A stretch of DNA of 64,000 nucleotides, from positions 1 through 64,000 of the forward strand of contig BROI01000009.1 of NCBI GenBank assembly GCA_027923505.1, read 5' to 3'. Position numbers and translations under genes: made by a program. The notes beneath the pieces are model-generated. The model was not told where the DNA came from. It ran no database searches and worked only from the letters and a program-made list of their open reading frames with translations. Each line of letters opens with the position of its first letter. Position 1 is the first letter of the stretch. Below are positions 34,001 through 45,151 of this stretch, in pieces. The DNA is from Mayamaea pseudoterrestris (taxonomy: Eukaryota > Bacillariophyta > Bacillariophyceae > Sellaphorales > Sellaphoraceae).

Positions 34001-34164
34001 TTGGCCACTGCAGAAGTAGGCGAGTTGGATGGAAAATGTGAGACAAGAAGTCTTTCGCTCAGACGATGTTTATCACGAAGCAATCAATCAATATTGCTAC
34101 ACGTACATCGATAGTACTTGTCCTTGTCATGAAACTTTTTGCGCTTGGTAGAGCCAGCCGCCAT
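31003..34164 (-). CDS. SPB1: Pre-rRNA 2'-O-ribose methyltransferase SPB1/FTSJ3
   Basis: Two exons, 34164-34107 and 34007-31003, with a 99-nt intron (GTACGT donor, TTCTGCAG acceptor). The join gives DKDKYYRLAKEQGLRSRAAF, matching the Spb1 N-terminus, and a 1,020-aa product. Residues about 20-200 are an FtsJ/RrmJ methyltransferase with the SAM motif LDLCAAPGGWTQ and catalytic-tetrad segments VLHDGAPN and TFITKIYRS. A central region with acidic and Lys-rich stretches follows, then the Spb1 C-terminal domain (YNRYAWNDPEELPEWFVDDE and a basic tail). In yeast and humans this nucleolar enzyme methylates pre-rRNA and is needed for 60S subunit maturation. The short first exon explains why the long frame alone lacks the usual N-terminus. 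Confidence 0.95.
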
Positions 34165-35298
34165 GGTTAAGTCGTCTCGAGTGAAAGCAAGAAGAAGATT
34201 GTGATGTTGTTCCTTGGTTTCGTTGGTGGCGCGGCAAAACGGACGATTGACGGACATCGCCTGCGGGAATGAAAACAGACGTATGGCTCTTTCCGGTACT
34301 GATGTGAGCGTCCACTCGCATGCACATTGCACGACCGTGGCGAAGCTTTTGCAATGGACATCGTTACGCTCGTAAGCTTTAAAAATCGATCGAGACGCTA
34401 AATTTTTCAAGTAAGCAAACTAAGGGGTTGGAGAATTGCGACGTTACGATGGATATTCGTGAATGATGACGTCTCTTCCTGCGTTGAGCTTGGATGCGAA
34501 TGCGATCCATCATGCATCTTGCCAAGGAACTACATACATCGTACCTTCAGTACATGGCTGACTTTCATGCCTTCAAAGCGCTAAATTTACCGGCCTACCA
34601 CTTTAAAGACTTGTTACAGCGCAAACGATGCGAAGAGTTTGACCTTGTTGGCATTGCCTTCTGCTTCGATCGCAAGATTGCGCCAGCCAAGCAATTCGTC
34701 AACGACGAGCAAGAGAAAGCTTTACATCAACAATCACCATAAACAGCAGCAGCGATCAAATGGAACAATCACTAGCGAAACTAACAGGATGATTCAAACA
34801 ACTCGGGTATCGTTCATTGGGCATTTCCTTGGCATCAACGACGACTCGATTGGACGACGGCTCTTCATCACGACGACGGATGGCAGAAGCCGAGAATCTT
34901 TATGTCGACGACTGCATTTTCGGTGCATTGAAACGTACGAAAGTCTTTTTTACCCATAGCAGCAGCAACATTTCCTTCGCAAAAGTCCTTGTCGGCTTGC
35001 TTGTAAAGCTGATGAGAGATGAGAGTGACATTGGCGAGGATCTGAACACTTTGAACGGCAGCGCATCTTTTGAAGGAATCGAATCGCCGACTGTAAAGGT
35101 TGAAATTGATTGCTGATATTGGGAGAAAGTGTGGACAGCGGCAGCGACGACTAGTAAAAAGGGTAGGGCGACTGGACAAAGGAGCTTGTGGCAGGTTTCG
35201 ATGTAGTTATAAACGCGAAATGTTAACGCAGTAGTAACAATGAGCATAGTCGTCACCGGTTGCTACGAAATATATGTATTCATTATTTATTCATTCAT
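34165..35298. other. Intergenic region, several short unassigned frames
   Basis: Region between the SPB1 start and the 3' end of the 35299-37584 gene. A + strand frame at 34494-34742 (82 aa, ATG start) and overlapping - strand frames at 34868-35256 occur; one has a hydrophobic run (ALPFLLVVAAAV). None matches a family I know and none is joined by convincing splice sites. They may be chance frames. Confidence 0.4.
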
Positions 35299-37584
35299 TC
35301 ACTTGCTTTCATCCATCTTGTCCGTGTCGGTACTGCTGTTGGTCTTTGCCTTTGGCGGAAGAGGAAACGATTGACTATCCGGGGTCGATGCAGCTAATGT
35401 TTGTTGGAAAGTTTTCGCTGGCGTGTCGATCATTGTCGGAGACGGCTGTGGTGAAGGCCTTCGCGATGACACTGCAACGGCGGCAGTGTTATCAAAGAGC
35501 GATGAACTGCCAGATGGTGCCGCAACTGAATTCGTAACTGCCGCTGCAGGAACATTCAATGTAGCATGATTTGCGCGTTGCTGCTGCTGTTGTAACTGTT
35601 GTGGCTGACTCGCATGGTTCTGCTGCTGCTGTTGGTGGTGATTGTTGTGATTATGAGTATGATTATTATTCGCCAAGGCAGCCGCGGCGGCATTCGCAGC
35701 CGCCATGGCAGCTTGCTGCTGGAGCGAGGCAGTGAGCATTTGCATCATGGCCAAGGTCGCTGGCGAAAGCACTCCAGCGGGCGAAGGAGGTGGCGGTGGT
35801 GGAACCATCATTCCTCCGTTGTTCATGTTCATGGCAGGTGCGACGGGAGTATTGGCAGGTGTCGCGCCCACGTTTGGTCGTGGCGTTGACGCTGCACCCT
35901 TCTTGTTCCCAGTGGCACCAGCTGTAGCATCCGTAGGATTCACCTTTTTACGCTTTCGGATTCGCTTGGGTGCAGTCTTTGTCGTATTACCGCCAGCTGT
36001 TGCACCACTACCAGTGGATGGACTCGCGTTGCTGGCGCTACCACCAGCGAGTGCACCAACGTCGACTGGAACATGACATAATCGTAGCGCCGTCACGTAG
36101 ACTGGATCGCGAGCAATCTCTGGATAATCCTTGAGCAGCTGCTGCAGTGTTTGCTTGAGCTGATTGGCTGTCGACGCATTATTCGTGGACTGTTGTTGTT
36201 GCTCCATGAGTGCCTTTTGCAACCGTTGGCGTCGTTGCACACTTTGCGCAATCTCCTCGTGCGCGTCGTGAATCTCCTTGACAACAGTTTCCGGCATGAT
36301 GGGATCGACTCGAGTGTAACCGCTACCGACGCAGTATCGGGCGGGTGTTTGATGCAACGCTGGCGTGGTGATTGACGTTGCCGTTGCCGTTGCATCAGCA
36401 ACAGCACCTGTCACTGCAGATGCATTTGAATCGTCCGTTTCATCCTTGACTTGATGGACCACACCGACAGCCACTAGTATTTGCAGCACGTCCAGCAAGT
36501 TGTCAAAGGGCGGTAGATTGTACTCCAGCTGTCCCGCCGTGAGTGGTCCATATGCCTGCAGCAAGGCAATCATGTTGGTGACGCAATCCTTGGTGCTGGT
36601 GCTGGTAACTGATGTTGTTGACGGTGCATTCGTCGAGTCCTTTGACGACGGAAAGAGCAGCTGCATCGACGGCGACGATAGTTGATCTACAATCATTTGC
36701 TTGGTAGGAATTTGAGGTTGCGCCGGCGGAGCAGTCTGCTGCGAAGCGATGGTGGGTGCTGCGCTCGATACATTGCTACTGCTCAATGGAGATGTAGTAG
36801 CCGTCGCTGCAGTCGGCACTGCCATGGTGGACGCAATGGCTGCAGCCGTTGCAGCTGCCGCAGAAGGAGCCATAAAGTTGGAAGCATGACTGCCTTTGGT
36901 AGCTGCTTGACTTGGTTTCAGTGTTGTAGTCAATGTAGTCACTGCTGGCTTGTTGTGGTTGCCTTCGCGGCGAATTTGATTCACTGTAGTAGATGCCGCA
37001 AGGGTAGGTTGACTGCTAACGTTGATGCTGCTGCTGAATCCACTGTCCTTGCGGACCACTGTTACGGAAGAAGACATCTGGCTCTTCATCTCAGTAGTAG
37101 CAGCTGCATCGACAGGTTTCGGAGCTTGCGATTTGATTTCAGTTTTCACTGTCACAGGATCGGAATGATTGGGTGCAACAATGGAAGCAGCCGTAGACGA
37201 GGCGGCAGTAGCAGCAGCCGGCAAGGTACCGATAGTCTTGTTCGCTTGCGTTGTGATTCCAGTAGTTTTAGTAAACGTTTGACCTTTTATAGGACCTGCT
37301 GCAGTGCTGGTAGAAGCTCCTCCAGGTTGTTGCGTCTGCGTGGAGCTGCTCGTTGCAGACGCTGTCGTGTGAGTAACTGTCGACTTCGCTGCTACTACTC
37401 TGCTTGCATCGACAGATGCATCAGATTTTTTAATGCTACTGCTCATGCTGACTTTATTGGTAGCTTGCGGAGCGCCCTTTGGCTCCATGCTTGATGAAGG
37501 TTCGGAAGTTTTGGATGATGCTGCTGCTAATGGTGCCTCCTCGACATTCGCTGCTGCAGTCGCCGCCGCCGCGGAATCACTCAT
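35299..37584 (-). CDS. Low-complexity Ala/Ser/Thr/Gln-rich protein, putative nuclear
   Basis: 761 aa, single exon, ATG at 37584. The first ~330 residues are Ala/Ser/Thr-rich. Two ordered segments stand out. Residues about 340-390 (NMIALLQAYGPLTAGQLEYN, then LLDVLQILVAVGVVHQV) have the spacing of a winged-helix fold. Residues about 410-510 hold CVGSGYTRVDPIMPE and a helical region ending LLKDYPEIARDPVYVTALRL. A basic patch PKRIRKRKK near 540-550 is a likely nuclear localisation signal. The C-terminal part is Asn/His/Gln-rich with a Met/Ala/Gln stretch. This composition suggests a transcription or chromatin cofactor, but I recognise no family. Its start faces the 24-unit repeat array at 37763-38778. 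Confidence 0.75.
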   Translation of the reverse strand: MSDSAAAATAAANVEEAPLAAASSKTSEPSSSMEPKGAPQATNKVSMSSSIKKSDASVDASRVVAAKSTVTHTTASATSSSTQTQQPGGASTSTAAGPIKGQTFTKTTGITTQANKTIGTLPAAATAASSTAASIVAPNHSDPVTVKTEIKSQAPKPVDAAATTEMKSQMSSSVTVVRKDSGFSSSINVSSQPTLAASTTVNQIRREGNHNKPAVTTLTTTLKPSQAATKGSHASNFMAPSAAAATAAAIASTMAVPTAATATTSPLSSSNVSSAAPTIASQQTAPPAQPQIPTKQMIVDQLSSPSMQLLFPSSKDSTNAPSTTSVTSTSTKDCVTNMIALLQAYGPLTAGQLEYNLPPFDNLLDVLQILVAVGVVHQVKDETDDSNASAVTGAVADATATATSITTPALHQTPARYCVGSGYTRVDPIMPETVVKEIHDAHEEIAQSVQRRQRLQKALMEQQQQSTNNASTANQLKQTLQQLLKDYPEIARDPVYVTALRLCHVPVDVGALAGGSASNASPSTGSGATAGGNTTKTAPKRIRKRKKVNPTDATAGATGNKKGAASTPRPNVGATPANTPVAPAMNMNNGGMMVPPPPPPSPAGVLSPATLAMMQMLTASLQQQAAMAAANAAAAALANNNHTHNHNNHHQQQQQNHASQPQQLQQQQQRANHATLNVPAAAVTNSVAAPSGSSSLFDNTAAVAVSSRRPSPQPSPTMIDTPAKTFQQTLAASTPDSQSFPLPPKAKTNSSTDTDKMDESK

Positions 37585-37762
37585 GTTTGTACCGGTAGAA
37601 TATTTTTCGTGATTTACTTGCTGCAGTCTATTCTTCCACCGCTTGTCGTTGATTGCTGCGTTTTGGTATGGTATTTCCTTTGGCTTTCAGATGCGATGCT
37701 CCATGGCCGAACGTTTCGCCGCGCATTGCTGCTGCGACGAGATACTACCGCTGCTACGTCAT

Positions 37763-38778
37763 GAGGCAATAGTACGAAACGAGTGCCAGTGTCAATTACG
37801 TCATACGGCAATAGTACGAAACGAGTGCCAGTGTCAATTACGTCATGAGGCAATAGTACGAAACGAGTGCCAGTGTCAATTACGTCATCAAGGCAATAGT
37901 ACGAAACGAGTGCCAGTGTCAATTACGTCATCAAGGCAATAGTACGAAACGAGTGCCAGTGTCAATTACGTCATGAGGCAATAGTACGAAACGAGTGCCA
38001 GTGTCAATTACGTCATGAGGCAATAGTACGAAACGAGTGCCAGTGTCAATTACGTCATCAAGGCAATAGTACGAAACGAGTGCCAGTGTCAATTACGTCA
38101 TACGGCAATAGTACGAAACGAGTGCCAGTGTCAATTACGTCATAAAGGCAATAGTATGAAACGAGTGCCAGTGTCAATTACGTCATGAGGCAATAGTACG
38201 AAACGAGTGCCAGTGTCAATTACGTCATCAAGGCAATAGTACGAAACGAGTGCCAGTGTCAATTACGTCATCAAGGCAATAGTACGAAACGAGTGCCAGT
38301 GTCAATTACGTCATGAGGCAATAGTACGAAACGAGTGCCAGTGTCAATTACGTCATCAAGGCAATAGTACAAAACGAGTGCCAGTGTCAATTACGTCATG
38401 AGGCAATAGTACGAAACGAGTGCCAGTGTCAATTACGTCATCAAGGCAATAGTACGAAACGAGTGCCAGTGTCAATTACGTCATACGGCAATAGTACGAA
38501 ACGAGTGCCAGTGTCAATTACGTCATGAGGCAATAGTATGAAACGAGTGCCAGTGTCAATTACGTCATGAGGCAATAGTACGAAACGAGTGCCAGTGTCA
38601 ATTACGTCATGAGGCAATAGTACGAAACGAGTGCCAGTGTCAATTACGTCATCAAGGCAATAGTACGAAACGAGTGCCAGTGTCAATTACGTCATGAGGC
38701 AATAGTACGAAACGAGTGCCAGTGTCAATTACGTCATGAGGCAATAGTACGAAACGAGTGCCAGTGTCAATTACGTCG
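37763..38778. repeat. 24-copy 42/43-bp tandem array carrying TGACGTAA (CRE/bZIP-like) sites
   Basis: 24 head-to-tail units reading (on +) GGCAATAGTACGAAACGAG, TGCCAGTGTCAATTACGTCA and a 2-4 base linker. Units with GAG or ACG linkers are 42 bp; CAAG or AAAG linkers give 43 bp. Two units have TATGAAA and one has TACAAAA; otherwise they are identical. Every unit except the last edge keeps ATTACGTCAT (ATGACGTAAT on the other strand), a perfect bZIP/ATF-type site. The array lies between two divergent gene starts (37584 on - and 38880 on +). Minus-strand frames encoding repeated VIDTGTRFVLLP are by-products of a period that is often divisible by 3. Confidence 0.95.
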
Positions 38779-38879
38779 CAAGATACTTATCACGTTGATC
38801 CCTTCCATCACGCTTTGATCCAACACAATCTTCATCGCCCTGCTGCCTTCCAACAATACTTAATAGATATAAGGCAAGA

Positions 38880-39874
38880 ATGAATCAACTATTGGCTCTG
38901 CTATATCTATTGCTATCGCTCACAAACCTGTCGGTTGCGCAGGAGAATTGCAGTTGCTCGTTTACCGTATCCGCCGACGATGAGGATGGATGCAAAGTCT
39001 ACGGACAGCTTGGAAATGGTGCGTCGCCAAAGACAAGGAGGAGAGTATGAGGCAATGGGAACATGAACTTTCTCATTCTGCTCACCTTTCATACTGTACT
39101 CATTTTCATGCAGACGTCTTGATTCCATACAATCGCGCCTCGCAGGATTGTTTGGATAAATTCAACATTCGCATCCGCGCCTTGGACACGGACCAAGTCG
39201 AATCGCTGTGCGGACCACCCGTCAGTGTCACCGGCTTGGTGAACTTCATCAAGTTTGACTCGAGCTCCGCAGCAAATGCACTCAAGAGTCAATTGTCGCC
39301 AATGTTCTTTGATAGCAACGAGGATGGAAGTGTCTACACGCTGCGAAGCAACATTACCTCGTCATCTGACGGTTCCAATTCACTCATTGACTGCACCGCC
39401 TCATCCAGTGACTGCTGGTCGGAGATTAGCAACTACTTGACGAATGATGACAAGGGTGCAGCCTTGCTGGAAACCATGTGCGACGAACTATACGCGCGCT
39501 TGAACAATGGCTACGAGCTGGAGCAGTCCACGGTGCGGATCGCCATTTGCAACGCCATTGCGGATACGCAAACGACAGGCAGCGATAGCTGCACCGACTT
39601 GTACGATCAAATTAGTGACATTCAGGCAAGTGACGCGGCTCCCAACGACTGCTCGGCGTTTGGACTTGGTCCGGCCGAAAATGAGATTCCAGACGCGTGT
39701 GTCTCGGGGCCAGCAACGACGACGGATGATGATGATGCAGCGACAGACGACGACAATGCTACTGATGATGGCGACGACACGAGTCGCGAGATCAGTGGAC
39801 GAGTAGAGTCGCAGTGCGAGGGTCTGCTGCTGCTGAGCTTTATGGTTGCTGTAGTCGTTGCGGCGAAAATGTAA
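38880..39874 (+). CDS. Secreted Cys-rich protein with Asp-rich stretch and hydrophobic tail
   Basis: Two exons, 38880-39018 and 39114-39874, with a 95-nt intron (GTGCGT donor, CATGCAG acceptor); 299 aa. Residues 1-20 form a signal peptide (MNQLLALLYLLLSLTNLSVA) cleaved before QENCSC. The body has regularly spaced Cys residues (CSCSF, SQDC, SLCG, LIDC, DCWSE, TMCDE, ICNAI, SCTDL, NDCSAF, DACV), suggesting disulfides. An Asp/Thr-rich stretch (TTDDDDAATDDDNATDDGDD) lies at about 248-270, and the last ~16 residues are hydrophobic (LLLLSFMVAVVVAAKM), like a GPI-anchor signal or a single TM segment. It is probably a cell-surface or cell-wall protein; the family is not recognised. Its promoter side faces the CRE-like array. 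Confidence 0.75.
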
Positions 39875-40181
39875 AAAGGCGTTGTTGATACAGTCTATGC
39901 TGGTGTTGCAGTAACATCCGTAATACGTCATTTGCATTTCAGATAATACTTGTTTTCTCTATTAGATGCACTTTGCATGCAACGTATGGTAGCTAGCCGA
40001 CACAGTGAACAAATGACACTCAACAACTTGCTTGCAGGAACAGGTTGTGCCGCCGCAAACACACGTTTCGTATTCTACACGTAGGAAGTCCAATTTTGAC
40101 ATGCAAATGTATCTACTACTTTATCGAAATAATTCTCAGCGCTGCTTTTCAATAAGCTTGTGCTGGAATCATCGGCGGCGG
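39875..40181. other. Convergent intergenic spacer
   Basis: About 307 bp between the 3' ends of the secreted-protein gene (+) and HA/PWWP gene 1 (-). It should hold both 3' UTRs; no other feature seen. Confidence 0.6.
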
Positions 40182-43100
40182 CTAATTTAGACCAAAGCAA
40201 TCAACGACGAAAACCTTGACAGCGCCAGCGTCGTCACGTACTCCAAGCTCAGCTACCTTGTGCTGCGACTCCAATTTTGTGCTAATATTGCCAAGACGCG
40301 GGTCAAAGAAGCAATAGTCATGTGGCAGCGCCAATGCTAGCTCCATTGAGGACGATGATTCCATTGCGAGACGCAAGTCGGCGAACGTGGAATCATGACT
40401 GACGCTTACCGCTCCAGTCATCGTCGATTCATTGTTACTGGAGCTTGGATCCATTGTTCGAATGATACAGCGCATGTGGCCGCGATCAAGCGCCGGTATA
40501 CGGCTGGTCGCTGCATGGTTTGATGCTTTTGTGACAGGCTGTCTTCCTAGCGATTCCTCCCAATCAAAAACAGAGTCGAGAATTGCTGCGTACTGCTCCG
40601 TCACCGTTGCTACTTCTGTGAGTGCATCGGACATTGTTTGCTTGTCATGCTTGCCAAAGGCTTTTTGAGGTAGATTGATGTTTGGATCCTCGTCAGCGTC
40701 ATACTCGAGTACGTTCGATGATCGCACCCAATCATACTCGTGGCTACCGAGGAACTCAACCAAAAAGTAGGAATTGCTGGACTTTTGTACCGATCGCTCG
40801 GCCGTTTCGCGAGCACGAACTAATGAATCTGATATCGCTTTTGGAAGACGTCGCTCGTTTCGTTCCGTAATCGTTGCGTGCCAATCTTCCCGATTTTCAA
40901 CTGGAGCAATGACTCCCAGACAGAGCGACGGCCAATATGGTTTGCTTGATTTGTCACGCGCATATATCGTTGTGACGACGTCGCCCCACATGCTAGAAGA
41001 ATCGACGCCGCGTGTATTTGCTTCGTGGACTGGAGTAGTCAGCTTCCAAAAGAAACGTTCGAGGCGCTGAGTAATTCGATAGAATTGCGACAATGACTTG
41101 GGCACGCAAGACAAAAGATCATTGTGAAGTCGATGCATGTTGTAATTGGGAGATGAGTCCTTTGACAAACTCGACATCTTTGCAACAAGCCCTTTCAGTT
41201 CGGTATCGAGATTGGTTCCACCAGCCAAAGCCCATAAGTCCTCATTGTCATTGTCATCCACGCCGCCACTTGACGCAACGTACAAGTCCAATTTAAAGCG
41301 AAGGTGATTGAGAATTCTTGCGGTAAACGGTACGTGACCGGAGTTCTGCATTCGTTTCGTGCGACTTGTCTCTCGCTCCTCGTACAATGGGTAAGCAACA
41401 TCGGATTTTGAGGAGGGCGGCTCTGACGGAAGCATGTATTCTTGCCAGAGCATGATAACATAGTCCTTTAAATGTGAAACGATGGAGACAGATAAAGATG
41501 CGTCTATGACTTGTGGCAACGAAAACACCTCTATACTTTGATCAAAAACGCGACAGAGTTCGTCAAGAATGTCCCGAGAAGTTTCGTAGCATCGGGCCTT
41601 TATACGGCTGGCGACGATGTCTAGATCAATCGAGTCGTCAGTATCGACTCGGTTGTAGTGATATGCCAGCTGCCAATCAAAGAAGGATTAGAGTCAACGC
41701 GTATAAGACCCACCCATTACTTCTACCTGCAAGTACATACCTCGGGATGACGTGATTCGAATGGTTTGCAAGCGTATTCTTTTATCAATGGGTTCAAAAA
41801 AAGTTGCGCCAACAATGCTTCCACATTGCGATAGTCAGCCGTGCTCACTTGTTTTCGTGGATACAAGAGTTGTGTCTTGGTTTTCGCAGGTGCAGTAACG
41901 AGACCGCGGGAGTATTGAGCGCCTGCGCCAGATCCGTCGGAAGATGTTGACGGCGCGTTAGGCTCGTCGCTCAATCGCATCTTCTTTACGTTGCGAGAAC
42001 CAGCTTGGACCGATTCCGACTTTGGAAGGAAGCTCAAAACAACGGGTACTTCAATCTTCATCGGGTTCACCTGCCACGCAAAGCCATATTCATTCAGCTT
42101 CTCGAAATGGTGTTGCTGTAGTGACTGCGACTTCAGCTTCTTGCGCAAAACATTTACCCACTGTCCAAGCTCAATGTGTTCGCGAGCCTTTTGTGGAACT
42201 CTTGCATGACCATACTTTTTTATAAATTTTTTCAACATCTTCAAATTTCTTTGAAAATGCGCCTCAAGCGCCTTTTGTGCGGGAGTCATGGATTTTGGAT
42301 CGGGTGGAGGTGGAAGATACTTTTTGACGCGGGTGTAAAACTCTTGTAGATCATTCGTGTCTTCAGTCGAGCGTTTTAGCGAGACGCTTACTACATCATC
42401 ATCATTATCATCTTCTTCTTCTCCTCTTCCTTCTTCGGCAGACACCTCCTCGGATGATTCTTCAAGTGCGTCACTGAGAAAGTCTTCCAAGCGAAGAGGT
42501 TGTTCTCTATGCTTTGTATCTAAAAAAGTAAAGTCTCGTTTAGAAAAAATCCAACAATTCTTGACCAGAAAAAAAGTGTACAATGCTTACCAAAAGACCA
42601 TGAAAAGCCCAAGCCATTCAACAGTTCAAACTGTTCCTGCGACAAAGCCTTGACTCGAAGACGCCGTCGAACACCTATGAACGAACAGCAGTATTTAGTC
42701 CACCTTCTTGACAAATCCACACAATGTACACAGCAGCGCACTTACTATTAACCCATTCCCCGAGACCGTCCTGAGCGTACGAGCGCGGAACCCTGGCATG
42801 GCCATGCTTCTGGACGTATGCTCGGAGCAATTGCAATCTGTTGCTGTCGAGTTTCCTTTGCGTCAACAACGGAAGACAAGCCTTGATTGCGTCCAAAGTT
42901 TCGCGGCTATTTACGGAAATGATTGGTTGTTTCGCAGAAGGGTTGTTGTATTCTCCAACGGGTTGCGTCGCTATTTTCGAAACAGTCGTGGTCAACGGCC
43001 GTTCAAAGCTCGCGGCTCGCTGCCTTGTGAATTGAGGTGGCGGTGGCAACGCTCCCTTGACATATGACAGCGAGATTTCCAAGGGCTGGCGAGTCCGACT

Positions 43101-44690
43101 CGATTTCCATACAAAGTGCGAGTCGCACAAGTGCTGAAAGCGATCTTGATCCAAGGTTTGCGCCAGCAATTTATGGCGCTGAGAGGAAACCCAAGCTCCG
43201 AGATCAATGTCTCGGGCAAAATGTTGAGGAACCAAGGCGTCGCCGTATTCTTGTACGTAAGCTTTTAATCGTGGAAGCATAGTGTCGTAAAACTGGATAT
43301 AATCTTCAAGCTGTGACGGAGTCATGCTAGCTGGATCGCGAGGAGGTGGAAGGCGCGCCTTGACTTTGGCAACCATGTCACGATATTCGCGCACTTGCGA
43401 TGGATTACTGGTCATAGCGGCGGCGCCTTTGGCAGCAGCCTCGCTTGCTTCAACTTTATCATCATCGTCCAGCACGTCCATTGACTCCGAGTCGGCGCGA
43501 ATCCTTCTCGTCGCCGTTTCCTTTGCTTTGCGGATTGGTCTAGCCGTCATTTCGTCGGTATCTTCCTCCACGCCGTGTACCACCCACACAAAACCAATCG
43601 ACTCTAGCTGAATTATGCGATCCTCCGAGAGCTGGCCTTGCTTGTAGAGCTTGCGCTGCTTGGCCGTCCAAGCCGCCAGTTTGGTATTTCGCACGTACCC
43701 GCCAGGCACCAGCGCACCTCCATCGTGCTTGTCGCTCCGCAAGCAATCGTACATGGAGATCCAGTCCTGGTCGCTGTCTTCCGCCTTTGACAAGTTGCCC
43801 TCCTCGTCGTTACTCTCCGAGCCGTAGCTTACTTCTTCGCCGTCAGCGTCTTCATTTTCATCGTCTCCATCTCCTTCACTCTCGTCATCTTCATCGTCAC
43901 TCTCCGCAACAATTTCATCCTCCAGCTTTGGAATTTCGTACTTGCAATCCTTGTACTTTGGGTGAACGCCGCCACGTGATTGAATGGGATTGCGGGAACT
44001 ATCAAGTCTAAAGCAAAAGCCGACTCGCTCAAGGCGTTCAAAATGGTCCGGTCGGAGTTGAAACTTGCGATACAACTTGCGCTGGCGCCTGCGAATATAA
44101 AGAGCGATGATGAGAGAACGGAATCAATGCCAAGCTTTTACAAAAGACTCATATAATTCGCTCGTTATGCTCGTGCGATACATTCCAGTCACTTACATTA
44201 CCCAGTTGCTCAGTTTCTTCTCCTTCGTGTTGGTGAGACGCTGCGGCACGGATACGTCGCCATGCTTGCGCTTCCACGCGAGCAGCCGCGCAAAGGAGGC
44301 GTCCCAATTCGAATTTGGCTGCAGAATGCGAGCTTCACTGTCACTGCTGCTGCCGCTTCTGCTGGTATTGTTGCTACGGTCGCTACTTTGGCTGCTATTC
44401 TCGCTATCGTCGTCGTCGTCACTGCTGCTTTCGTCAACTTCAATTTCAAATTTTGCAATTGGCTTGGGCTCATTTGTTTTCACTTGCGTCGTTGTAATTT
44501 TACGCGGTCTTCCTCTTCCGCGTTTAATCTGGCCTGTTGCAGCGCTTACAGTGGGAGGTTCATGCTTGACCTTTTTCTTCGTTCGCTTTGCCTTTGTTTG
44601 GAATGTCATGCTCGAACTTAAATAGGCGTTAACGCCACTCGCTGGACGATTGTACGATCGCAAACGAAGGCGACGGCGAGCTGAAGGCAT
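40182..44690 (-). CDS. HA-repeat + AT-hook + PWWP-like protein (paralogue 1)
   Basis: Five exons: 44690-44197, 44088-42746, 42674-42591, 42519-41741, 41669-40182. Four GT-AG introns of 71-108 nt join in frame to 1,395 aa. An AT-hook (KRGRGRPRK, about 56-64) and a Ser/Asp-rich stretch come first. Five helicase-associated (HA, PF03457-type) repeats follow, recognised by HGD.(S/L)VP, L..WV..QR..Y and RPDHFERLERVGF-like parts. No helicase motor is present. Exon 5 carries an ordered domain with a PWWP-like core at about 1125-1215: VVTTIYARDKSSKPYWPSLC, then YFLVEFLGSHEYDWV. HA repeats are thought to bind nucleic acid, and PWWP domains bind methylated histone tails and DNA, so a chromatin-reader role is inferred. 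It is a tandem paralogue of the gene at 45152-50090. Two introns cut within HA repeats. Confidence 0.85.
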
Positions 44691-45151
44691 TTGAATTTAT
44701 GCAAGTGGAAGCAAAATTTCTAATTGTAAAATGGTTGCTGTGGAAACGAAAGATTCTTTGTGATGAAAGAACGAATGGCATCGTCATGGTGGTGCGGTGC
44801 TTTTTCTCGCGCGAAAAGATGCAAACGTGGTGCGACATGGAACGAACGCTAGCTATCATACCGGTGCGTACAACGCAGCTTCAGCGCACCTGTCAAGCTT
44901 GGAAAGATGGAGCAGACTTTCTATATGGCAATGCCCCTGAAGCAAGCAGTTCCTTTTTGTTGCTTTTGCAGTTGTGTATGGAAGAGGTTGATGAACACTC
45001 GCAAAAAAGCACCGTTTCCTATTTTGCTTCGCGACGCAAACTTGCGTCGGGCGCCAGAGCAATACCTTGTCGAGTACTGTCCCACCTGCAATTGTAGAAT
45101 AAGGCAATGCAATCATATTTTATATATTTATATATTGTTATTCGTGAAGAG
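44691..45151. other. Spacer between the two HA/PWWP paralogues
   Basis: About 460 bp between two same-strand genes. It should hold the 3' end of paralogue 2 and the promoter of paralogue 1. Short frames on both strands have no family match. Confidence 0.55.

Noticed and set aside
37614-38686. Minus-strand frames encoding repeated VIDTGTRFVLLP
   Set aside because: They arise because many repeat units are 42 bp (14 codons); 43-bp units break the frame, and there is no conserved start or family.
37763-38778. CRISPR-like array
   Set aside because: The units are contiguous near-identical copies with only 2-4 variable bases between them, no unique spacers, in a eukaryotic nuclear setting with no cas genes.
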